Below, in pieces: positions 1 to 10,591 of a DNA stretch of 64,000 nt. The DNA comes from Hypholoma sublateritium FD-334 SS-4 (Eukaryota; Basidiomycota; Agaricomycetes; Agaricales; Strophariaceae), in the NCBI GenBank assembly GCA_000827495.1, contig KN817573.1, positions 1-64,000 on the forward strand, given 5' to 3'. How positions within the stretch are numbered: position 1 is the first letter of the stretch; each line of letters opens with the position of its first letter. The notes beneath the pieces are model-generated. The model was not told the origin of the DNA and searched no databases. It saw nothing but the letters and a program-made list of their open reading frames with translations. The translations under genes were made by a program, and so were the position numbers.

Positions 1-643
1 GCGTGATGGATATCGCGCAGCTGTAATTCAAGTGAGCGGACGGAGTAAAGTTGTGCGGAGAAACGAAGCAGATGGAGTCGAGGCCGAGGTCGAACTGAAG
101 ACATCGAAGGTGATTTGAGTGTTCAGGTGCGTTATAACTGTCTATGTCCGCGAGGATGGCGAAGAAGNCTGATTGTANGTGTCTTAGATGGCCCCGTAAT
201 TTAGAAGAATCCAGTTGCTCAATGAATAATTCTGGTACCAACGTGAAGGATGAAGGTATCCTACGTCGCGTGAGCTCTGCGTAATTATCTGATGGTTTTC
301 TTGTTTTCTCTCTGCTGATCGAACGTCGTTGCTCGCGTATCATAATCTACTCTTCCAGGGCCGATATTGCTGTCCGTGCCACGACGACCTCCATGCCAGC
401 GGCACCCGCTGTTGGCTTGGGGTTTTCTATATCAACAGCTCAGTCAACANNGCCCAGCCAAGCTCGATTTACCAGCGGCTCCCGTAAATCTGNCTGGGCA
501 GCCAAAAATGCGCGGTGGCGGCCCAGTTGAAGGANCCCACACCGACGGGATCCCGGAGACTCTGCTGAAACGTGCGTAAGACCGCATGAATTCAGACGAC
601 GTCCTGACGTGGCGTAGCTCGTCGCGCCGACATCCATCTTGAT
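1..643. other. No supportable gene
   Basis: Scattered N positions (for example 168, 177, 450-451, 493, 535) interrupt the reading frames. Short ORFs occur on both strands but none shows a domain, a consistent splice structure or a promoter. I see nothing I can name here. Confidence 0.4.
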
Positions 644-913
644 TCAGCGCTCCACGCTCCCTGACGTGATTCGTAGAGGAAGGGTTTGCATCGGTAGCCC
701 GCCCCCGACCGCCACAAGATGACCTCCGCGATTTTCTGCACCTGCGCTTGCGCCTGGCGTATCGTACAAGTCATTTTGTCTCATGACTTCATCGTTGTCA
801 GTGTTCCCTGGCGAGGCGGCTAAGTCATTGGGCGCTCCGGTCTGTTCAATTAAAGACGAAGATGCTTCAGGTTTCTGCTCGGAGGGTTCTCCTGGAGGGA
901 ATGGTGTCTCCAT
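644..913 (-). CDS. Hypothetical protein, 5' exon of uncertain gene
   Basis: An 89-codon open frame starts at 913 and is rich in E, P, S and N, starting METPFPPGEPSEQKPEASSS. It lies 210 bp from, and divergent to, the gene starting at 1124, so the two could share a promoter. An overlapping frame on the same strand (592-774) is also open, with a Q/R-rich, more ordered composition. A short intron joining the two frames is possible, but the only candidate is too short to trust. No domain is recognised. It could be a 5' exon of a gene running toward position 1, or a chance ORF. Confidence 0.3.
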   Translation of the reverse strand: METPFPPGEPSEQKPEASSSLIEQTGAPNDLAASPGNTDNDEVMRQNDLYDTPGASAGAENRGGHLVAVGGGLPMQTLPLRITSGSVER

Positions 914-1123
914 GACGCGGAATGAGTGGCTTGGACAGGTGAGGCGGATGCAAGGTTTTTAATTGAACCTCAAAGACCATCGCGGCGTCTATGTCACGTC
1001 TATGTTACCTGAAGGCCGAAAGCCCTTTCATGATAATCCTTTATAGCAAGGGTGTTTGCGCCGCGTGTCTTTCCATCTCTTTCCCACTTCTTTGCATCCC
1101 CGCCCCTTTCTCCAGTCGCTGGC

Positions 1124-1608
1124 ATGGCTAACAATCAGGTCTTCGTCCCAGAGACTAGTTCTGTGAGTACCTTTCCCTCTTGATGTGCACTTCGATCATA
1201 GCTCATGACGTCACTACCTGCCAGTCACTCAACGTCTCCCTACGATCTCGTCGATACCCTGCAAAGGGAACTAAATCTCGCGGTGTCATCGTCACGGCAA
1301 GAAAACAAGGTCAAGGCGGGCCATTCCCCTTCCCCGAGAATCATTTAGATGGCAAATTTCAGCCCTTCGTGCATAACTGTCTGATCACTGCTGAGGACGC
1401 CGAATCTCAAAGAAGTTACANTTATGTCGTGTTTTTTAAACGACATCATCGATTCACCACAAATGGCTCTTTAAATGCCCTGGTTTCCCCTCCGTTGACG
1501 GTCGCCGTTTTCTCCGATCTTGTCGTTATGCGTATGGGAGAAAGGGGGCAGTACATCAACATGCGAGACGGAGATAGGCTTCNTGTGGACCGAGTCGTGG
1601 CTCAGTGA
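1124..1608 (+). CDS. Small hypothetical protein, 140 aa, one intron
   Basis: Exon 1 is 1124-1162 (13 codons, starting MANNQVFVPETSS). The intron is 1163-1224 (62 nt, GTGAGT...CCAG). Exon 2 is 1225-1608. The phase is zero on both sides and the frame runs to TGA at 1606-1608, so the model closes. Two N bases, at about 1421 and 1583, leave two residues unknown. The sequence has alternating hydrophobic stretches in the C-terminal half and ends GDRL-x-VDRVVAQ, which suggests a small globular protein. There is no signal peptide, membrane segment or motif I recognise. The start is chosen because it gives a clean intron; a later in-frame ATG would fall inside that intron. Confidence 0.6.
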
Positions 1609-1786
1609 GCTTCAGCTTTATCTTATTCTGTTTTAATACTTACCTCTTACTGCTCTATCTTTTCCCCATAACCTAGATTTGCTACAGACCCCGCACACAC
1701 AACAGCACGAGCGCCCTCTCGCGCAGTCTATCATATTTGATCAACGCAATTCGAAACCACATACTTTTCCCCGATTTTCTCTTAAA

Positions 1787-1858
1787 CTACTTGTATTGTA
1801 CTCTTTCAAGAAATTAGACATTCTACTTGTATTGTACTCTTTCAAGAAATTAGACATT
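1787..1858. repeat. Perfect 36-bp tandem duplication
   Basis: The unit beginning CTACTTGTATTGTACTCTTT is present twice without a mismatch, at 1787-1822 and 1823-1858. It lies just downstream of the 140-aa gene, probably in its 3' flank. The identity indicates a recent slippage or short duplication event. Confidence 0.9.
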
Positions 1859-2682
1859 TATTCGTCTACTTTGTCTCCTCGTTCGTGTATCTCTCCACTG
1901 ATCTAAGAATTCATCTATTGCGTACTTATTGTACTATTGTGGGTCGGTTCCGCTGTAGAGAGCGATAACCCAATAGAGACAGAGGGGCGTGCCGAGTTGA
2001 AGGGTATGTCGAATATGTGATATGGACTCGGATTCAGGACCGCTGCATGGTTCGCGGGTGCGCGAATGTCGCATCGATGGTCAAACCGGACGGCGTCTAC
2101 GCGGGCTCGTTATTACCAGCGCCGCATCGCGCATGAGTGGACTTGCCGTTGTGCTTCCTACCTCTACACTGCCTTTCCTTGCAATCGGCATGTCAAACTT
2201 GTTCCCCACGGCGAGCGTGCGCTCGTTCCCCTTCATCTGCCAAGACCGGCAACACATCCAACGCGTTTGTGTTGCTCATTGTGGTCCACTTCGCCGTCGT
2301 CATTTCCAAGCACACCGTCGCCCCTGCTCGCCTGAACCGAGCACCTGGGCCGACGCCGTATCATGAGCCAGCAGCCCGCGAAGAGCGCGCCGCACAACGG
2401 GGCGTGGCACCCTTCGAGATGCGCGCCGCAAGTTGACGCTTGTCGCCGTGCTGGAGGCAGTGGAGGCGGTGGTGGAGAGCTGATGCATGGGGTGTGGCAT
2501 TATCGCACGACGAGTAGGCAGGAACGTCGGCGCGAGGTCGAAATGAGTACAGGGGGGGAATACAGAGAGCAAACCTAGAGGATTGGATTCCGTATCGCCG
2601 AATACGCAGGCCGGGCGCGCGGGTGTCAAAGTGGCGTACGACTGAGACATGCTATGCCGGTGGTATGCATTGTTTGGATATT
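1859..2682. other. GC-rich intergenic stretch, no gene supported
   Basis: Several mutually overlapping frames stay open on both strands because the region is GC-rich. None has a domain, a splice structure or a consistent composition, so I assign nothing. Confidence 0.4.
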
Positions 2683-3231
2683 AGAGCCCAGTCAGCAGGC
2701 TATCATAACCCAGAGAAGAAAATCGGCGAGTGGAACGACAGCGCGATGCTGATGTGTAGGGGATTGAGAAACAGGATGCGGAGGAAGTCGTCCTCCCCCA
2801 TGAGTGCCTCCACAGATGATANGGTCATGGGTGTTTTATACACCATTTCCTGGGCAGAAGGGCGCACATACCAGCGTGTTCGGCAGGATTCACCGATGCC
2901 AACGTCGATCCACACAGCCAGCGAGGCGTCCGCCGTGTCGTCACCCGCGGAAAAAGGCACTGTACCCGCTCTCACGGCGCGGAGAAGCGAGGGGCGCCCA
3001 CTGGCAGGGTACTGCCTGCTGAGAACCTGGATATCAGAGCCCAGTCAGTGGGCTATCATAGCCCACATACCAAGATTGGATTCTGTACTTCGGATAGAAA
3101 AAGTCAGCTGTATGGCGGGGAGGAACAAGGAAAGTAGTCACTCACGCAGCGTATAAACACCTGCCAGTATAAATGAATATGGTTAGTATCAGATGAATGT
3201 CGGAGCCCAGTCAGCGGGCTATGATAGCCCA
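2683..3231. repeat. Three copies of a 30-bp motif with internal palindrome
   Basis: Copies at 2683-2712, 3036-3065 and 3202-3231 share AGAGCCCAGTCAG followed by GGGCTATCATAGCCC, with one to four substitutions each. The second half is an inverted repeat (GGGCTAT/ATAGCCC). A short side sequence resembling GATTGGATTC(C/T)GTA is found both before the first copy (about 2583) and after the second (about 3073). The GGGCTAT core is also the end sequence of the AT-rich element at 3390-3971, so these look like ends or relics of one transposon family. Confidence 0.7.
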
Positions 3232-3389
3232 ATTTTTTTGTTAACGACAGGACCCAAGGCCATTGAACGTTCACAATAACGTGTGACAGGCGGCGTGACC
3301 CGATTATCTTCGCCGGCACGCCGTGAAAGGGCAACCATGGGGCCGGGCATGGGCGATGTGCGAGCCAATTTCCGGGCGATGATGGGGCG

Positions 3390-3971
3390 AAAACTGGGCT
3401 ATCACCGGGCAATTGATTGAGAATTTTTTGATATTTTAAATATCAATGAACATAGTGGATTTATTTTCATGTACTATTGTATTTAAAACATATAAAAATT
3501 CTCCATGTAGCTGGATTTTTAACATATCTGTGAACCTGAGAAAGAGACAAAAACTTTAAGTAGGAAAAAAAAATTTATGCAGGACGATACTTTAAATACT
3601 CGTCGATGTGTAAAATTGTACAGTATTTTACATACAAACAAATATCCGATGTAGAACGACATGTAAAATACCGACCAAATACCTGACTGTTTTTTATTTA
3701 GATTTTTTTTTTTTTTATAATTTCTTCCGGTTTTCTAAATACTCTAGAACATGCATACCAACTTTTTATTTAAAGTAATTCATACTATAAAAGTTGATCT
3801 AATCTACACGGTGGTACTTTACATATAACATTGTGTGCTACCTTTGACAGTATTTTAAGCAATAAATTCATTTTTATTTTCTAGCATATTTAAAATATTC
3901 AATTGTCAAAAATATTCACATACTGGAGACATTTATATCCGGGCGCCCCCGATGTGTTATAGCCCAGTTTT
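3390..3971. mobile_element. AT-rich non-autonomous element with terminal inverted repeats
   Basis: The stretch begins AAAACTGGGCTATCAC. Its end, read as reverse complement, begins AAAACTGGGCTATAAC, giving a perfect 13-bp terminal inverted repeat. The interior, about 3420-3950, is extremely AT-rich (runs of A/T, several TTTTAT blocks) and contrasts sharply with the GC-rich flanks. There is no open frame of note, so the element would need a transposase in trans. I see no clear target-site duplication, so the superfamily is not assigned. An alternative is an AT-rich relic bounded by chance repeats, but the related GGGCTAT copies at 2683-3231 argue against that. Confidence 0.6.
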
Positions 3972-5252
3972 CTTCATATGACTGTTCGGTTAGTTCAATG
4001 AATGGTTCATTCAATTGAATGTTGAATCGAAATACGGGTCAAGGGAACCATGTAAAAGCCAACATAGCAAACAGTGCAATTATGTTAAATCAACACCGTA
4101 CATTGATGTTCAATCAACACTGCGCATTGCGCATTTTACTTAACTACTTAAGGTCATGTAGTTAGTGTCTTGTAGCTAGAGATAAGATTTCGAGCGATTA
4201 GATAATTGATAAGATAGTATATGGAGACGCACATGGGGTACCAAAGAATATATTGACGAGCCCTACATGCACGAAGAGAACCGGTATTCTACTTTCAGAA
4301 GCCAGGCCGCGTTCTTCATAATAAATCCAAGTTAATACAACATTTACATTGATGAAAACACGGCGTACCCAGTTTTTTTGAGGCTGTCTTGAAGCTTCGA
4401 CAGGTGTGTTCCACGAAGATCAATCGAAGATCCTCCGCTCGACCGCAGCAGAAGAGTATAGATACCGGTGTCATCCCATTCGACGCGCGGCGCCAGCTTT
4501 GTGTCTAGTGGGGGTTGGATGTAGCCCGCACAGGATGCGCACGCCGCCGCACGGTACGGTATGCCCTCTGCACGGGCCGGAAGCGTGTAATTCCCGTGCG
4601 CTGCATAAGAGCGCAGTGCTTCCGGCGGGCCCGTAGTTTATCTGCACACACTGAACACGCTGGGGAGCACACGCGGAGATAGAAGCATTTGTCCATGCGG
4701 GCTGGGGACGCAGCGCGTCCTCGAGCTACACCTGGCTATACCTCATACAATTTTAACGGGCTGGTGACGTGCGATCCCCGTGATATTCAATTGGGAATGG
4801 GGGGATCGTGTGCGCTGGGGTCTCCCTGCATATGCTGAATGTGGGAGTTCTGCGCGCTGCGGAGTCGTCGACGACACGGGAGGGCTGGGGGCGCGCCGCA
4901 CCCGCTCGCTACCACCGTCGGATGGTGGAGACCCGCACATTCGGCCCGCGCGAGCACGCCACCACTCGTGGTATTCCAATACTATATTTATTAATAGAAT
5001 TCAGTCCCCAGAACCCGATTTTTAAAATCAATGGAATATGGTATTGTAAAGCTACATGGCACAACGGAATATAGTTGTTCAAAATCATTTGATCATTTAA
5101 TTATTTGATGGAATAAGATCTGGAGGACCTATATTCTGCGGGCATGAAATAAGAATATGGCATTCATTTTTGTACAGTCCTGGCCCTCACTTCTACCCCA
5201 TGGGCCACACGCGCGCCGTCGGCTTCATTGATTATTTTCCTTATATACAGTG
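3972..5252. other. No gene supported; scattered repeat-like segments
   Basis: Mixed composition, AT-rich at 3972-4400 and GC-rich at 4450-4960. ORFs here overlap each other antisense and carry no recognisable domain. Segments around 4970-5170 (TTATTAATAG, ATGGTATTGTAAAG) look like diverged units of the array that follows. Confidence 0.4.
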
Positions 5253-6605
5253 CTAGTGTTGTTTGTCCCAACCAAATTCTAGTATCAGAACAATATAGTT
5301 GTACAAGACTGACCTTTCAGGCGGTAAGGACCAAATGTCATCATCGAGTGAGTATGCTTCTGCAAAACCATACATGATGATCGAAGAGAAATGGTCATGC
5401 GAAACCATATGACTCGATTCGGCGGTGACCGGCGGCGGCGGCCGGTGCATACCCAGCAGCTCATGATCACATTTTATTAATAGCGTATAGTTTATGTGGT
5501 CCAAATGCTGTCAGCAGCGATATATGGTTGTACGAAACCGCTTGTCTTAAGATAACATTTCAGATGCAGCGGACTAAATCTCGTCGTCTAATAAATATGG
5601 TTCGGAAAAATCATATTTCATTATCAGCCGCGCGAGCGCGCCGCCGGCTTCGTTGATTGCTTTTGGTGTGCATAGTCACTGGTGTCTTGCAGTTCTTCCT
5701 TGAAAAGACCACGAGGACATAAACCGAATGTAAACATATTTATCAATGTAAGCTATGTCGTAAAGTGACCCTGCGCCAGATATACCCGCGCACCGAGGCA
5801 TGATTTTGTGAGGAGACGCGATACCAGAAAAATACAACATGAATTGGGGTCAGGTGCACTCTTGAAACTGCAAGAAGGCTTACCTTTCGTATGCATGTTC
5901 GTTGTTGATTTTATTAATAGCACATAGTTTCTATGCACCAAATGCTATCAGGAAGGATATATGGTCGTACGAAACCGCTTGTCTAAAAATAACATCTCAG
6001 ATGCAGCGGACCAAATTTTATCATCTGATAAATGTGGTTCTGTAAAATCATATTTTATTATCAGTGGGAAATGGTCATTCATAACCATAAAACCTGATTC
6101 GGGTGCACACCCACCGCGGGGTGGATACTCTCTCACACCTGGGAGCTCGATTCCCCGCGCGTATGCGTATGCCAGGTCCATGCGAGCGCGCCGGCGCCGG
6201 CGGCTTCGTTGATTGCTTTCGGTATGCATAGTCACTGGTATCTTGCAGTTCTTCCTTAAAAGGACCAGGAGTATATAAACATATTGATTAAGGTAACCTA
6301 TGTCGTAAAGTAGGGAAATGGCCCTGCACCAGATATACACGCGCGCTTGTGAGCCTAGAAACGCGAGAGCAGAAAAATGGGGCCAAGTGCGCTCAAAGTG
6401 CACTCTTGCAACTGAAAGAAGGATTACCTTGCGCATGCATGTTCATTATTGATTCTATTAATAGCACATAGTTTCTGTGCACCAAATGCTATCAGCAGGG
6501 ATATATGGTCGTCCAAAACTGTTTGTCTAAAAATAACATTTCAGACGCAGCGGACCAAATGTCATTATCTAATAAATATGGTTCTGTAAAATCATATTTC
6601 ATTAG
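5253..6605. repeat. Array of dyad-symmetric units in about 430-550-bp higher-order copies
   Basis: Three long related copies can be seen. They start near 5480, 5915 and 6453, each opening with AATAGC(A/G)(C/T)ATAGTTT, then CCAAATGCT(A/G)TCAG, then a short dyad (ATATATGGT(C/T)GTACGAAACC), then CAGCGGACCAAAT, then (A/T)ATGGTTCTGTAAAATCATAT. Between copies are GC-rich blocks ending GGCTTCGTTGATTGCTTT(T/C)GGT. The recurring core is TATGGT...ACCATA with a 4-8 nt loop. The same core recurs in the array at 12071-14130. Confidence 0.75.
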
Positions 6606-6613
6606 AAGATCTA

Positions 6614-6667
6614 CCTCGCTTCGCTGCGGCAAAGATAGGATAAATTCAAGCAGAGCAGGTCGTCATT
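6614..6667 (+). repeat. 54-bp dispersed repeat, copy 1
   Basis: This copy begins CCTCGCTTCGCTGCGGCAAA and ends AAGCAGAGCAGGTCGTCATT. A second copy at 38924-38977, in the same orientation, matches at about 47 of 54 positions and lies just outside the left end of the Ngaro-like element. Confidence 0.7.
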
Positions 6668-8383
6668 AGCGCGCTGTGCGCAGATTCCAGAACCCGCTTC
6701 TTGTACAGCTGCTGCTGCAGGGCTGCGTCTCGTCTCGCTTCGGATCGCACGAGCGCTTAACTCGTTCTGCATTGGCTTCCCATCAAGGTCTGACGCAGCC
6801 GTGCTCGCGCAGGTTTACAGCAGCATGCACTGCCCGGAACCGCAGCCGACATCCGCATTCTGGAACGCACCAGCGCATCCATACGATGTACCCGCTGACA
6901 GACTACAGCACCGGGAAGCTCACGGACACGATCCTGCTCTGGTGCATGGACATATTCCTCCTCGCGAATTTCCAGTCGCTCGTACCGCCGCCCCCCGCCG
7001 TGCGCAGACTCAGTCCGTCATTGTCGCCCACCCTGTTGAACTCGCCGCCGAGTTCGCTGCTGCCGCCCATCCCCGCGGCGCAGCTGCGGAGCATGTATGC
7101 ATACCAGATTTGCCGGATATTGCACACATTGATGCGGCTCGTGAGCGTCGCACGTGAGGCTGTTTGAGGAGATCATGTCGACTTCGTTTGAAGTGATGGT
7201 CAATCCCTCCGGAAACTTCATGGGCAATGGAATGGTCGACGCCCTCAGCGAATATGGCGTGTTCCACGGGGAAGTTCTTGTGACAGTGGAGATGGGGCCA
7301 AACCTTGATGAGAGGTGCCAAAACAGGGGAAGGAGAAGCGCTACGCGTCCTTTGCAGACGCGCACACATTCATCCTTCTCATACCAATGCCTGCAGCATG
7401 GCCCTGCCGAAGCTCCCGCTATTGCCGCTGCCATATGCAGCATCTTGACACCGTTGTGGTAAACTCGAGGCAGTGCGTAGTGGGACGATGTTTTATTTCT
7501 GTTTACCTGTGTGAATAGTATTGTATATGGCTATAACTGCTATAACTCGGCGCGAGGACGGACGCGGAGGCGTACTTTTGAAGGCGCACTTGTACAGAGC
7601 GGGACGGCGCGTACCCGCGAGGAGAAGCACGTTGCCAGCGGAGCTCCCGGGGCGGGGCGCGCGCGTCGTCAGCGTACGCGTGCTGCCATACCTGCCGCAC
7701 GTACGTGGGCGACGCGTGCATCTCTCACACGCCGTGCAGCGCTCCCACCTGCGCCTTCTTTACCCACATTCTACCACCCGTCTCGACGACGAGCGGTGCC
7801 GGCTTGGGGTTGGGCTTGGGCGCGGGCGGCGGCATGAAGTACGCCCCCGCCGCATAAAGTAAGCCCCCGCCAACACGCCATGCTCCTCTGCACGTGCACG
7901 GGCGTAGCCCGCGATGAAAATACAGACGCAAAGGCAGAGCCCGAAGCAGAGGCAGAGCGTCGGCGGCGGTGCGGGCGGAGGTGTGCCCGGCGCCCGGGCC
8001 GCCGGCGCTCGAGAGGAGCGGCCCGCTCTTCCTGTCGTCCCTGTTCTTACCTTGTCCTTACTTTGTCCTTACGGACCTTACCACCCAATAACCCCTTCCC
8101 CAACCGCCTCCAGAAGCTCCACCCGAACATGGCGTGTTTTTGGCGCCTTTGTGCACCGCCGGACTTCTTACCTAACGGTAGCGTGCTCAGCGTCTACAGG
8201 CTGCAGCAGAGCGCCTTGAGTGCGGTACAGTAACCTCACATGCGCCGTTGTTCAGGGGACGCACTTAAACCAGAGTAAACAATGACGCCACTGCTCACTG
8301 CTGCCTACGCGCGTGGGCCCATGCACTACATACGACGGGCGCCTAAGAGTGCGCACAGGTGCTCGTTGTGAATATCTAAAGAC
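6668..8383. other. GC-rich unassigned stretch
   Basis: Long overlapping frames exist on both strands, for example 6676-7167 and 7154-7462 on plus, and 7010-7369 on minus. The plus-strand frames contain a hydrophobic patch around 6940-6980 (LLWCMDIFLLANF) and a short ordered stretch after the ATG at 7184, but no family is recognised and splicing cannot be settled. It may be a decayed gene. Confidence 0.35.
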
Positions 8384-8868
8384 TCGTTGATACGCTAACA
8401 GGCGTCCTGCGTGCGAATAACGGCGATGAGCAAATGAATAAAAATAAAATAAAGACGAAACAAGATACGCAAGAGCTTGACGAAGGGTGCGTGGGGGTGC
8501 GAGGGTGTTCCTACACGGCTTCTAGCCAACCGGGAACCGAATTCGACAGAGCGTAAGCTGCGGCGTCAGCTTTGAATCACTCTGGTATGCGAAAATGGTA
8601 AGATATGATAGGTATACGAGAGCAAGAGCGATATCGATGGGTGGAACAAAGAAATTAGTGCATGAATGAATTATTCTTAATTGTATTTTTGTACATAGTT
8701 TCTACAGAGTTTCTACACCTAAGTTGTGTACTTTAATTTGTATGTAAATTTTCATGTGCATATGGAACAAAATAGAGAATATGAGCAAGGAGTATGGATA
8801 AGAATGTAGGTCCAGAATAATTGTAACGGAACGGAGAGGCAGGGCGTTACCGTGTGTACGGGCGCCTA
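8384..8868 (+). repeat. 480-bp dispersed repeat, copy 1
   Basis: This copy runs from CGTTGATACGCTAACAGGCG to CGTGTGTACGGGCGCCTA. The partner at 18732-19210 is in the same orientation and aligns over its whole length, including the blocks GAAGGGTGCGTGG, GGTGTTCCTACACGGCTTCT, GTAAGCTGCGGCGTCAG and GGTCCAGAATAA(T/C)TGTAACG. Similarity stops abruptly at both ends. There is no coding potential. It may be a solo LTR, a MITE or a duplicated 3' flank; I see no inverted or direct terminal motif that decides. Confidence 0.75.
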
Positions 8869-10106
8869 AATTTAACAATGTGTCAGTTGTCGTGCTTCCG
8901 TGATTTATCAAGCGCGCTCCGGCAGCGGATACCGAGTGTGCCGGTGACGGATGTTTGGAATGTAAATATGTCGTGAAATGAAGTAGAATGCGCGAGAAAT
9001 TTGTAGGGCGGCGTCGGGCGATGTGCGTCGGCGAACGTGGGAAGCGGCGGAGAGCGCGGGAACATTGGCTTCGTCGAATTTCGTGGATGGCGTGAGTGCG
9101 GACTCATCATCTCCCCCTTACTTTAATTCTTACTGTCCTCAGTCAGCCGCAAGTGTCAATTGGTGTCGCATGATGTCGCATGGGGTGTGTGTAGAAGTCA
9201 AAGGAAAATATAAAACGGAATAGAAAGGACGGAAACGAAGTCAAAGTCAAATGAATTTGAAATGAACGAGAGAAGGAATGGATGGGGCATAGACGTGCAT
9301 AGAGGCATAAAGCATAAAACATACGGATAGAGAACATAATTGTGCCTGCCTGACGAGGTGCGGCGACGACGAGAAATCATAAGTATAATCTAGCATAGCA
9401 ATTGAAACAAATGAGTGCCGGTCTCTGAAGGATGGCGCGCAAGGTGTACAAAAACGGTGGGCGCGTTCTGAACGGATGGAGCAGCGAGATCAACCACGAG
9501 GGATGTGAGGCGTGGCGAATAATGGCGAATCGTGAAACGCCGGCGATGTGGGGATGAGTAAATGAGCTGTGAATAGACATTTATCCCGAGCGCAGGGAAA
9601 ATTCGAGGCGTGGAGCAATGGAGCGGGTGTCGAGACGTGTGTAGGCCTTTATTACAACGGTGTGGACGGTTCCAGATGCTGCGCAACGTGTTCGACAATT
9701 TTTTAGGACTCAGAAGGGTGTGTAATTGATGGTGGCGAAGCTAAACGAAGGGGCAGCGTTAAAATTGAAGTCGGCGTGTACGATGATGCAGAATTATCTA
9801 GCAATGCTATGTGAGCGGTCGGAGGTGCGGAAGATCGAATGAGCAATGATGCAAAATATTTTTGAGCATCTGGACGAGGTACGGCGTTGAGCGAGTTGGA
9901 AAAGCAATCACGTTTAGTGTCGGTGAGTGTAGCGTCAGCGTTCTTCGGAGTACAAGCTCCGGCTCTTGAGATAGACGGGTCACTTACTGAAGCGTTAAAG
10001 GTGTGGGACGGTGCATAATGCATATGTGAGTGTGCGTGAGGCATACATCAGGGTCTGTGAAGCATATAGGAAAATGCATGATAATTATGCTTGATGCATA
10101 CTTATA
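8869..10106. other. No gene supported
   Basis: Minus-strand frames here are open but rich in S, H, P, T and R with no ordered segment, as expected from purine-rich simple sequence. Short GAATGG/GGCGAA-like motifs recur. I see no gene. Confidence 0.4.
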
Positions 10107-10285
10107 GGTGCGCGAATATGAGTGAGCTCAACTTTGCAGTGCGCGAGGGTGCGTGAGGTTTTATGGAAGTGCGCAATGGTGCGTGAGGCGTACTTGTCAA
10201 TGCGCGAGGAAGCGCGTGGGTGCATGAAGGTGAGTAATGATATGTGAGTGCGTGAATAGTGTATGAGTGTGCCGTGAGTGTTAGC
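10107..10285. repeat. Degenerate minisatellite, core GTGCGTGAGG
   Basis: Variants of GTGCG(T/C)GAGG recur roughly every 20-35 bases: GGTGCGCGAATATG, GTGCGCGAGGGTGCGTGAGG, GTGCGCAATGGTGCGTGAGG, ATGCGCGAGG, GAGTGCGTGAAT. It is imperfect, so it is old. Confidence 0.6.
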
Positions 10286-10470
10286 GTCAGTGATTGGAAA
10301 GGCACCTACTACTTTTCCCTTTTCCCACTTACATTGAACAGTCTGAATTGTGATAATCGAGTATTTCATAATCACACTGTTAATTAAGCAAGCAATAGCA
10401 CTGTATAAATGTTGGAATGAGCATACCTGTAGGTATAATTTGTTTGAAATGAGTAAAATCAGTCGCACTC

Positions 10471-10591
10471 GGTGTCGTAATCACAGTCAACTGTGGTCGC
10501 AGATGGTCGCAATGGTCGTAAAAGGTCGTAATTAATGGTCGTAATAGTCGTAAATGTGGTCGTGCATGGTCGTAATAAATGGTCGCAATAG
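10471..10591. repeat. Short tandem array, core GGTCGTAAT
   Basis: About ten close repeats of GGTCGTAA or GGTCGCA, spaced 9-17 bases apart, e.g. ATGGTCGCAATGGTCGTAAA. It lies in a region with no assigned gene. Confidence 0.75.

Noticed and set aside
2022..2650. Cluster of overlapping ORFs on both strands
   Set aside because: Several frames are open together because of GC richness; composition is disordered and no splice set is convincing.
7503..8233. Overlapping R/A/P-rich ORFs
   Set aside because: Typical of GC-rich non-coding DNA; amino-acid composition is skewed to A, R, P and G with no ordered region.
9377..10044. Minus-strand ORFs of about 100 codons
   Set aside because: Low-complexity S/H/R/T/P composition caused by purine-rich repeats on the plus strand.
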